From: Deltaproteobacteria bacterium CG_4_8_14_3_um_filter_43_13
Lineage (GTDB): Bacteria > Desulfobacterota > UBA8473
DNA: 10,503 bases
Direction: 5' to 3'
Assembly: GCA_002782605.1 (NCBI GenBank)
Contig: PFIF01000100.1
Span: 1 to 10,503, forward strand
Position numbers and translations under genes: made by a program
Shown here: positions 1 to 5,268 of the stretch, piece by piece
How positions within the stretch are numbered: the stretch's first letter is position 1
How the letters are laid out: every line of letters begins with the position of its first letter
The notes under the pieces: model-generated
The model's input: only the letters and a program-made list of their open reading frames with translations
Told to the model about the DNA's origin: nothing
Databases searched by the model: none

Positions 1-135
1 CCTTTAATTGTAATCGAAGGGATAGAACTTTCTTGGGATGAATTCGCCCAAACAGTATTGACTCATGAAGGGTTCAAATTCAGACTTGAATTTATAGACC
101 CCTCCGATTTCCAAAAGGAAAGAGACAATGCCTAA
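1..135 (+). CDS. C-terminal tail of a small hypothetical protein (5' end outside window)
   Basis: Frame 1 is open from the window edge to a TAA at 133-135, giving 44 residues with no start codon inside, so the gene begins to the left. The tail has a W-D-E-F segment (residues 12-15) and an E-G-F-x-F-x-L segment (residues 23-29), and ends in a charged stretch. This recalls the C-termini of small uncharacterised proteins with a conserved Trp/Phe and 'EG-aromatic' pattern, but I cannot name a family with confidence. It points the same way as the two small genes downstream, about 130 bp away. A separate promoter lies between them, so it is probably a different transcription unit. The coding call rests on the protein-like composition and the clean in-frame stop. 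Confidence 0.55.
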   Translation, partial: PLIVIEGIELSWDEFAQTVLTHEGFKFRLEFIDPSDFQKERDNA

Positions 136-155
136 TCGGGTAGCTGAGGTTTTTT

Positions 156-179
156 CTCCCTCAAGGGGGGATAGGGGGC
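156..179. repeat. Partial GC-rich hairpin repeat, related to the 3841-3906 element
   Basis: This short run has C-tracts followed by two G-tracts (a CTCCC then TCAAGGGGGG then ATAGGGGGC pattern). Its reverse complement shares the G-CCCCC-TA-n-CC string and the CTTGA-type loop with the hairpin element in the ftsA/ftsZ gap. The arms do not form a long perfect stem here, so it looks like a decayed or half copy. It lies between the small partial gene and the promoter of the next gene. Relatedness is inferred by eye from about two dozen bases. Confidence 0.4.
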
Positions 180-191
180 AAATCCTTCCTC

Positions 192-219
192 TTGACAGAT
201 GCCCCGATTTTGCTAATAT
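192..219 (+). promoter_or_regulatory. Sigma70-type promoter with extended -10
   Basis: A perfect -35 box TTGACA (192-197) is followed by a 16-bp spacer and a -10 box TAATAT (214-219, four of six consensus positions). A TG one base upstream of the -10 (211-212) makes it an extended -10. Transcription would start near position 226, ahead of the two-gene cassette at 269-742. This is the best promoter match noticed in the window. It is sequence-based only. Confidence 0.6.
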
Positions 220-225
220 TACTTC

Positions 226-279
226 ATGGCTAGACCATTAAAGAAAATAAAGTTCATGGAATGCATTAATGAGCTTTGA
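226..279 (+). other. Possible leaderless 17-codon upstream ORF
   Basis: An ATG at 226 falls at the predicted transcription start and opens 17 codons (MARPLKKIKFMECINEL) ending in TGA at 277-279. The stop lies a few bases past the ATG of the next gene (269), in a different frame. It could be a leaderless leader peptide coupled to the downstream gene, or simply chance coding in an untranslated leader. Nothing identifies the peptide, and the claim depends on the promoter call. Confidence 0.2.
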
Positions 280-502
280 AATTATCAGCGAAATCCAGGA
301 GATTGAAACAATTGCAGAGGGATATGGAATCCGTGAATTGCATCGCTTACGTAAAACATATGGATTAGGAAACTGGAAAAAACTGAAAGGTACTGCCCAC
401 ATCCACCTCACTTCCGGAAGAGTTCGTTTAGCCGAAATTCATTGGTACGAGGCTCATGGGATCGGCAAAAAGGAAATTAAGCGTAAACGTTATTTGGAGT
501 AA
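269..502 (+). CDS. Small hypothetical protein, 77 aa, first gene of a two-gene cassette
   Basis: This is a complete 77-residue ORF starting at ATG 269. It is the only usual start in its open frame, which begins after a TAA at 248-250. The ribosome site is weak (GGA 7-8 bases upstream). The protein is basic and soluble, with no signal peptide or membrane segment. Visible blocks are an N-terminal E-I-I-S-E-I stretch, a central R-E-L-H-R-L-R-K helix-like part with N-W-K-K-L-K-G, and a C-terminal block rich in His, Trp and Lys (E-I-H-W-Y-E-A-H-G-I-G-K-K-E-I-K). It resembles a family of short conserved hypothetical proteins that I recall from diverse bacteria and for which I know no function. Its stop is 3 bp before the next ORF, and its last codons contain the GGAG that serves that ORF, so the two look translationally coupled. 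Confidence 0.7.
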   Translation: MSFEIISEIQEIETIAEGYGIRELHRLRKTYGLGNWKKLKGTAHIHLTSGRVRLAEIHWYEAHGIGKKEIKRKRYLE

Positions 503-505
503 CAT

Positions 506-742
506 ATAAAAATATCAGTAAAACCTTTACAAAAATTTGTAGTTTGCATCAATAATGAGGACTATCGGGCATCATTAGAGTTACACAAAATATATCGTGT
601 AATTCCAGATGAAGACGTTGCCGCTGATGGCGATTTAAGGGTCATTGATGAGAGTGGGGAAGATTATGTCTATCCAGCTTCTTATTTCGCTCACATCAAC
701 GTACCTGAAAATGTAGAGGAATCTTTACTTCGTGCCTCATAA
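506..742 (+). CDS. Small hypothetical protein, 78 aa, with ATA in place of a start codon
   Basis: The frame from 506 to the TAA at 740-742 reads as a well-formed 78-residue acidic protein (KISVKPLQKFVVCIN at the start, then E-D-Y-R-A-S-L-E-L, D-E-S-G-E-D-Y-V-Y-P-A-S-Y-F, ending E-S-L-L-R-A-S). The whole frame contains no ATG, GTG or TTG. A GGAG at 495-498 stands 7 bases before an ATA at 506, exactly where an ATG is expected, and the residues after it match how I remember relatives beginning (M-K-I-S-V-K-P). The gene therefore either uses a rare AUA start or lost its ATG by a single G-to-A change, or the assembly has an error. No catalytic motif is visible and the function is unknown. It is paired with the 77-aa gene upstream. 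The coding frame is convincing; expression is not. Confidence 0.6.
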   Translation: MKISVKPLQKFVVCINNEDYRASLELHKIYRVIPDEDVAADGDLRVIDESGEDYVYPASYFAHINVPENVEESLLRAS

Positions 743-928
743 TTAAACTTGGGTTGCTGAACAAGTAAGTGCATCAGACAGGCAAAACCGAGCCTGCTGG
801 TAACTTCCAGCGTTTCGGCAAACAAAAGGAGATATTCCAAAGGAGATTGGCAAGAGATTGGGGACTTTGTTGATTGAGTTGAATACGTAAATAGGGGGGG
901 ATATAGATAGGTAATAAGGGGAAAGAAG
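743..928. other. Convergent intergenic region, possible small gene remnant
   Basis: This 186-bp stretch separates the plus-strand cassette from the end of the minus-strand division cluster. It contains a hairpin at 784-818 (listed separately) and a 9-bp direct repeat AAAGGAGAT at 825-833 and 839-847. Two short plus-strand frames look faintly protein-like. One covers 769-861. The other reads KEIGKRLGTLLIELNT from 840 to the TAA at 888-890. They could be pieces of one frameshifted gene tail, but each is too short to prove. No tRNA or other RNA gene was recognised. Confidence 0.3.
784..818 (-). terminator. Weak candidate terminator for the division cluster
   Basis: On the minus strand, CCGA and GCTGG arms pair with CCAGC and TCGG around a 6-base loop (five inner and four outer pairs, separated by a small internal loop). 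TTTT follows at 787-784. It lies about 110 bases past the stop of the last minus-strand gene, in the right orientation to end that transcript. The T-tract is short and the stem interrupted, so it is only a candidate. Confidence 0.3.
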
Positions 929-2611
929 CTACCCTAACGCCTTCTGATATTCAGCAAAGAGGTATTCTTTCTTCATCCCATGGTCTATAAAATCCCATGG
1001 AAAGATTTCCTCAAAATATCTCTGCCTATATACATAAAAGTCGGGGTTTATGTCTGTCTCTCGAAATGCCTTTTTCCAATCTCCGCCGAACCTATATGCA
1101 GCAAGGATGATTCTTCCTACCCTTCTGTCCCCTCTGCTCAGCAAAGCCTGAACATAACCCCATTTTGGCAGGTCGGAAATAACATTAATATTGCTTTCTT
1201 TCTTTAAGGCGTTCCTTATAACCTTCAGCTTGTTATTCAGGGATTTTATATCATCGAAAGGATGCCACTGAAAGGGCGTGGCCGGCTTTGGGACAAAAGA
1301 GTTGATGCTGAGTGTTACCCTTCCCAGTCGTTTCTTACCCTTACTTGCCTCTAATATACGATGTTTTACCTTTTTTACGAGATGAACAATCTCTTCAATA
1401 TCTTCTAAGGTTTCTGCAGGCAATCCTATCAGGAAATAGAGCTTAAGATTCAATATATCATTACTTATTATCATCTCAGCTCCACTCAGGATGTCTTCTT
1501 CAGTAATCTTCTTACCTATAACTCTACATAACCTTTCCGAACCAACTTCCGGTGCAAGGGAGATGGTTTTATGACCACTTGCCTTTAGACATTTCACAAC
1601 TCTATCATCAAGGGAGTCCGCTCTTAAGGAAGCCAACGAGACTTTTCCACCCATCGCTAGGATCAACTCACACAGTTCAGGAAGCATAGGATAATCTGAA
1701 ACAGCTGCTCCAACAAGCCCAATTTTATCCTTATCCTTTAAACCATTGGCAGCCGTCTCCCTAAGATTTTCCAACCCCCTTTTCCTGTAAGGACGATATA
1801 TGAAACCAGCAGCGCAAAACTTACAGCCCCACTTGCATCCACGGCTTATCTCTATCAAAAACATATTACTAAATTCCGTGTTGGGGGTCAGAATAATAGA
1901 ATGGGTTTTAAATTTATCAACACCTTTCACCCATCTTCTCTTGATCTTTCGGGGAAACCTACCTTTTGGTTCAAAGTCCTTGATCGTACCGTCGCTCTTG
2001 TAATCCACCGTGTAGTATCCAGGCACATAAATCCCCACTATATCAGCCATGTTCTCTAAGATTTCATCCTTCTTATACCCGTTTTCCATCCCTTTTTTGT
2101 ATGAGACAAAGAGTTCCGGAATGACCTCTTCACCTTCACCAATCACAAATAGGTCTATAAAGTCCGAAACAGGTTCTGGATTCAGGCTAGATGCAACACC
2201 ACCTGCAATAATTAATGGATGGCTATCGTTCCTCTCTCCTCTTTCTAGAGGTATCTTAGCCAGATCCAGTATTTTTAGGATATTTATATAATCGTTCTCA
2301 AAGGAAATGGAAAAGGCAATGATGTCAAATTGGTAGAGAGGCTTTTGCGATTCCAGTGTAAAGAGGGCAGTATTTGTATCTGTATATACCTGATATTCAT
2401 CTTTGTCAGGAAGGAATACCCTTTCACAGAGTACGTCTGGTAAACTGTTCAGGTGATAATAGATGGTATGAAAACCCAGATTTGACATCCCTATATAGTA
2501 GAGGTTGGGATAGGCGATTGCAACTGTTATCTTCCCTCCCCGAGCTTTCTTAATAGTCCCCCTTTCTTGAATAAGAATCTTTTTGGCCTTATTAATCAAG
2601 CTCCACGACAT
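929..2611 (-). CDS. Radical SAM protein with B12-binding-like N-terminal domain, function unknown
   Basis: This 560-residue protein has a radical SAM cluster motif C-x3-C-x2-C at Cys259, Cys263 and Cys266 (R-G-C-K-W-G-C-K-F-C), which binds the [4Fe-4S] cluster and S-adenosylmethionine. Residues about 28-170 resemble the Rossmann-like fold of B12-binding radical SAM proteins, including G-G-V-A near 137-140 and I-G-E-G-E-E near 157-162. I see no clear D-x-H-x-x-G cobalamin ligand motif. The later barrel has the usual S-L-R-A-D-S-L and L-I-G-L-P-A-E-T strands. Overall it fits the uncharacterised radical SAM family modelled as TIGR03960, often fused or adjacent to a DUF2344 (TIGR03936) partner. 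No such partner is seen here, and the protein ends where that family's N-terminal half usually ends. The ATG at 2611 lies 20 bp after the ftsZ stop with only a weak ribosome site, so it is probably read from the ftsZ transcript. Its substrate is unknown, and a role in division cannot be inferred from position alone. Confidence 0.85.
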   Translation of the reverse strand: MSWSLINKAKKILIQERGTIKKARGGKITVAIAYPNLYYIGMSNLGFHTIYYHLNSLPDVLCERVFLPDKDEYQVYTDTNTALFTLESQKPLYQFDIIAFSISFENDYINILKILDLAKIPLERGERNDSHPLIIAGGVASSLNPEPVSDFIDLFVIGEGEEVIPELFVSYKKGMENGYKKDEILENMADIVGIYVPGYYTVDYKSDGTIKDFEPKGRFPRKIKRRWVKGVDKFKTHSIILTPNTEFSNMFLIEISRGCKWGCKFCAAGFIYRPYRKRGLENLRETAANGLKDKDKIGLVGAAVSDYPMLPELCELILAMGGKVSLASLRADSLDDRVVKCLKASGHKTISLAPEVGSERLCRVIGKKITEEDILSGAEMIISNDILNLKLYFLIGLPAETLEDIEEIVHLVKKVKHRILEASKGKKRLGRVTLSINSFVPKPATPFQWHPFDDIKSLNNKLKVIRNALKKESNINVISDLPKWGYVQALLSRGDRRVGRIILAAYRFGGDWKKAFRETDINPDFYVYRQRYFEEIFPWDFIDHGMKKEYLFAEYQKALG

Positions 2612-2631
2612 AACTATACCTATTTCCTGAC

Positions 2632-3783
2632 CTATCTTCTCAAGAAGGCCGGAATATCATATCCATCGTCATCCTCTGGAAGTATTTTATCCAATCGTAT
2701 CACTTCCCCATCTGTATAATCTTTCCTTATATAGGCAGGAATATCATAGTCTTCTTTTCTTATCTTTTTGAAAGGTGTTGTCAGAGATGAAACATCCATT
2801 GGGCCATATTTAACCTCTTCCGCGCCATTGCTAAATCCAGTAGCAATAACAGTAACACGAAGTTCACCGTTCATAGCATCATTTATTACTGCCCCAAAGA
2901 TTATATCCGCATCTTCATGGGATTGTTCCTGGATTAATGTGGATGCTTCATTGACCTCGTACAGGGTTAAGTTAGATCCTCCAGTGATATTAATCAATAG
3001 TCCCTTGGCCCCTTTTATACTTACATCCTGCAAAAGCGGACTGGATATGGCATGCTGGGCAGCCTCTACAGCTCTATTTTCACTATTAGAGGTTCCTGTT
3101 CCCATAAGTGCCATCCCCTTTTCAGACATTATCGTTCTTACATCAGCAAAGTCCAGATTGATTAAACCATTGACCATAATTAAATCAGATATCCCTCTAA
3201 CCGCGTGGAGCAAGACCTCGTCAGCCATCTTGAATGTCTCAAGGAGAGGGGTGTTTTTACCAGTAATTGACAAGAGTCTTTGGTTAGGGATAATTATTAA
3301 GGTATCCACTGCCTTTTTCAATTCCATTATTCCTTCTTCCGCTGCTTTCTGTCGCTTTCTACCTTCAAAAAGAAAGGGCTTGGTGACTATAGCTACTGTA
3401 AGTGCTCCCAATTCTTTGGAAATTTCAGCCACCACAGGGGCTCCACCGGTTCCAGTACCACCTCCCATGCCAGCAGTAATAAAGACCATGTCCGAGTTTG
3501 TCAGTACCTCCCTTATCCGATTTCTATCTTCCTCAGCCGCATTCTTGCCAATCCCAGGATCTGCTCCAGCCCCTAAACCTTTGGTTAACTTCTGACCCAA
3601 TTGCAATTTCAATGGGGCTTTGGAAGCCCTTAAAGCCTGGGCATCCGTATTGGCACTGATAAAACCTACTCCATCCAGTTCTGAAAGGATCATAGTGTTT
3701 ACGGCATTACATCCGCCGCCTCCGATCCCAAAAACTTTAATATTAGCCGGCTGTTTACTGTTTTCACTAATTTCAAACACCAT
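2632..3783 (-). CDS. ftsZ: Cell division GTPase FtsZ
   Basis: FtsZ is the tubulin-like GTPase that polymerises into the Z-ring at midcell. The 383-residue protein has the nucleotide-binding G-G-G-G-C-N (21-26), the tubulin signature G-G-G-T-G-T-G (107-113) and the catalytic T7 loop N-L-D-F-A-D (209-214). The globular part ends near residue 318. The tail is short and holds two copies of the conserved C-terminal peptide, YDIPAYIRK (346-354) and YDIPAFLRR (375-383), the second being the extreme C-terminus. This peptide is what FtsA binds. Starting at ATG 3783 is well supported: AAGGAGGT at 3791-3798 stands 8 bases upstream counted from its GGAGG core. It follows ftsA after a 250-bp gap rich in repeats, the largest gap in the cluster, which may allow separate control of FtsZ level. 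The N-terminus, length and motifs are all ordinary apart from the doubled tail peptide. Confidence 0.98.
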   Translation of the reverse strand: MVFEISENSKQPANIKVFGIGGGGCNAVNTMILSELDGVGFISANTDAQALRASKAPLKLQLGQKLTKGLGAGADPGIGKNAAEEDRNRIREVLTNSDMVFITAGMGGGTGTGGAPVVAEISKELGALTVAIVTKPFLFEGRKRQKAAEEGIMELKKAVDTLIIIPNQRLLSITGKNTPLLETFKMADEVLLHAVRGISDLIMVNGLINLDFADVRTIMSEKGMALMGTGTSNSENRAVEAAQHAISSPLLQDVSIKGAKGLLINITGGSNLTLYEVNEASTLIQEQSHEDADIIFGAVINDAMNGELRVTVIATGFSNGAEEVKYGPMDVSSLTTPFKKIRKEDYDIPAYIRKDYTDGEVIRLDKILPEDDDGYDIPAFLRR

Positions 3784-3791
3784 GGTTAATA

Positions 3792-3798
3792 CCTCCTT
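3792..3798 (-). promoter_or_regulatory. Strong ribosome binding site of ftsZ
   Basis: AAGGAGG on the minus strand is a near-perfect complement to the 16S rRNA tail, 8 bases before the ATG at 3783. It fixes the ftsZ start. It lies downstream of the GC-rich hairpins, so it stays accessible if they fold. Confidence 0.85.
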
Positions 3799-3840
3799 AT
3801 CTAGTGCTTTGACTCATAAATAACTTTACCAAAAATGTCT

Positions 3841-3906
3841 CCCCTCCCTTGGTGGGAGGGGATTAAGGGGCCCCCTACCCTGCCCCTCCCCCATCAAGGG
3901 GGAGGG
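3841..3906. repeat. GC-rich paired-hairpin element (REP/BIME-like)
   Basis: Two perfect hairpins lie 22 bases apart. The first is an 8-bp stem CCCCTCCC/GGGAGGGG with loop TTGGT (3841-3861). The second is a 9-bp stem CCCTCCCCC/GGGGGAGGG with loop ATCAA (3884-3906). The reverse complement of the second reads like the first (loops TTGAT and TTGGT), so they are oppositely oriented copies, the arrangement typical of REP doublets. A partial relative lies at 156-179. Similar CCCCTCCC-TTGRT-GGGAGGGG elements are, in my recollection, dispersed in several bacterial lineages. Neither hairpin is followed by a T-tract, so they are not obvious terminators. Confidence 0.75.
3871..3892 (-). other. G-quadruplex motif on the ftsZ-sense strand
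   Basis: The minus strand carries four G-tracts of 5, 4, 3 and 5 bases separated by loops of 1, 2 and 2 bases, which satisfies the standard quadruplex pattern. It lies about 90 bases before the ftsZ ATG and would be in the mRNA. Part of it overlaps the second GC hairpin, so the two folds would compete. No folding evidence exists beyond the pattern. Confidence 0.5.
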
Positions 3907-3910
3907 AATA

Positions 3911-3939
3911 TTTATAGTAATTCATAGTAAAGGCATTAA
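3911..3939 (-). promoter_or_regulatory. Weak candidate promoter upstream of ftsZ
   Basis: On the minus strand TATAAA (3916-3911, five of six matches to a -10 box) follows TTAATG (3939-3934, three of six matches to a -35 box) at the ideal 17-bp spacing. A transcript from here would start at the edge of the GC-rich hairpins. The -35 is poor and the region is AT-rich, so chance is quite possible. Confidence 0.2.
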
Positions 3940-3954
3940 AGGGACATTCCACTA

Positions 3955-4021
3955 GTAAACGTTCACGGTTCTCGGTTCGTACTCTACTAACTGTTAACTG
4001 CAAACCGTAAACTGTGAACAG
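3955..4021. repeat. Degenerate heptamer array in the ftsA/ftsZ gap
   Basis: About nine 7-bp steps can be read on the plus strand. They include ACTGTTA, ACTGCAA, ACCGTAA and ACTGTGA in phase (3990-4017), and, in the opposite sense, GTAAACG, TTCACGG and TTCTCGG (3955-3975). The outer ends GTTCAC (3961-3966) and GTGAAC (4014-4019) are reverse complements, so it has weak dyad symmetry like the array at 6158-6241. It begins 12 bp after the ftsA stop codon. It is the most decayed of the three arrays. Confidence 0.6.
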
Positions 4022-4033
4022 ATACACAACTAT

Positions 4034-5263
4034 CTAAAATGCCTCTTCAAACCATCTTTTCATCCGGTTGGTCAGTCCGCTGAACATATTCCCATTTTTA
4101 TCCTGAGATTCTCCTCTGTAATGGTTTTTGCTGCCATATAGAACCAACCCGACACCGGTACTGTACATCGGGTTATTGACCACATCACTTAACCCGCCTA
4201 TCCCCGTTGGGTAACCTACCCTGACTGCAAGGTTAAACACCTTTTCTGCAAGCTCCGGCAGACCTTCCAGCAGTGCGGTACCGCCAGTAATGACTATACC
4301 TGAAGCCACTGATTCCTCACAATTAGATTTAACCAGCTCTCTTCTAACCAATGACAAAATCTCTTCTGCCCGAGGTTCAATAATCTCACATAACTGTCTC
4401 CGTGGAAGGACTCTCGGTTCCCTCCCTCCCACACTGGGAACTTCAATAGTCTCACTCCGATCAACTATTGAGGGAAATGCACATCCATATCTCTTTTTTA
4501 TCTTTTCTGCCTCAATTATAGGAGTCCTTAACCCTACTGCTATATCGCCGGTAATATGATTCCCCCCCAATGGCAACACTGATGTATGCTTAATGCTGCC
4601 TTTGGAGAAAATTGCAATATTCGTAGTGCCTCCGCCAATATCCATCAATAAAACACCTAATTCTTTTTCGTCAGGACTTAAGAGCGCCTCGCTTGATGCC
4701 AATTGCTCCAGGATGATATTAGAGACACTTAACCCTGTCCTGTTGGCACATTTTATAATATTCTGCGCATAAGTTGCAGCCACGCTTACAATATGAACCT
4801 TGGTTTCCAATCTTACACCAATCATACCAATGGGTTCCTGAATCCCATCCTGATCATCGACAATAAACTCCTGGGGCAAAACATGAATGACTTCCCTGTC
4901 TAAAGGAATAGCTACAGCTTTAGCTGCATCTATAACCCTTCTTACGTCGCCTTCGCTGACCTCTCGATCTTTAATAGGGATGATCCCCTGGCTATTAAAT
5001 CCCTTTACATGAGCACCTGAAATCCCTGTATAGACAGAGCTAATCTGAAAACCTGCCATTAACTCCGCCTCTTCCACTGCCTTCTTTAAGGAGTTCACTG
5101 TACTGTCAATATTTACAACCACCCCTTTTCGAAGCCCTTCTGAAGGACAAAAACCAATCCCAACAATGTCAACGCTTCCGTTGTTTACTTCTCCCACTAT
5201 AGCACAAATCTTTGTAGTACCTATATCCAAACCAACTACAATGTTATTGTGTTTCTTAACCAC
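4034..5263 (-). CDS. ftsA: Cell division protein FtsA (actin-like FtsZ membrane anchor)
   Basis: FtsA is an actin-fold ATPase that binds the FtsZ C-terminal peptide and tethers the Z-ring to the inner face of the cytoplasmic membrane. Visible are the phosphate-1 loop G-L-D-I-G-T-T-K close to the N-terminus, the second phosphate loop L-L-M-D-I-G-G-G-T-T-N, the adenosine-motif region G-I-V-I-T-G-G-T-A, and a C-terminal amphipathic helix (G-L-T-N-R-M-K-R-W-F-E-E-A-F) that serves as the membrane-targeting sequence. The frame can be read from a GTG at 5272, but that codon overlaps the AAGGAGG ribosome site. The GTG at 5263, 8 bases after GGAGG, is the better start and gives 409 residues. The stop of ftsQ (5269-5271) is 5 bp before it, and the last two ftsQ codons (AGG AGG) form the ribosome site, so ftsA is probably translated by coupling to ftsQ. 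Confidence 0.96.
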   Translation of the reverse strand: MVKKHNNIVVGLDIGTTKICAIVGEVNNGSVDIVGIGFCPSEGLRKGVVVNIDSTVNSLKKAVEEAELMAGFQISSVYTGISGAHVKGFNSQGIIPIKDREVSEGDVRRVIDAAKAVAIPLDREVIHVLPQEFIVDDQDGIQEPIGMIGVRLETKVHIVSVAATYAQNIIKCANRTGLSVSNIILEQLASSEALLSPDEKELGVLLMDIGGGTTNIAIFSKGSIKHTSVLPLGGNHITGDIAVGLRTPIIEAEKIKKRYGCAFPSIVDRSETIEVPSVGGREPRVLPRRQLCEIIEPRAEEILSLVRRELVKSNCEESVASGIVITGGTALLEGLPELAEKVFNLAVRVGYPTGIGGLSDVVNNPMYSTGVGLVLYGSKNHYRGESQDKNGNMFSGLTNRMKRWFEEAF

Positions 5264-5268
5264 ATTTT

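Larger units (their letters stand above)
3784..4033. other. ftsA-ftsZ intergenic region with two repeat types
   Basis: This 250-bp gap is the longest in the division cluster. Read in the direction of transcription it holds, in order, a degenerate heptamer array (4021-3955), an AT-rich stretch with a weak promoter-like pair, a GC-rich double hairpin (3906-3841), and the ftsZ ribosome binding site. No ORF of substance is present. The two repeat types are listed separately. Confidence 0.8.

Noticed and set aside
1..930. Prophage, integron or insertion sequence at the left end
   Set aside because: No transposase, integrase, terminal repeats or attachment site were found. The small genes alone do not define a mobile element.
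2768..3595. 275-codon plus-strand ORF opposite ftsZ
   Set aside because: It is an antisense shadow of ftsZ; its translation is Ser/Pro/Ile-rich without domain features, while the minus strand encodes an unmistakable FtsZ.
3841..3906. Terminator after ftsA
   Set aside because: Both stems are strong, but neither is followed by a run of T on the minus strand. The paired inverted layout fits a repeat element better.
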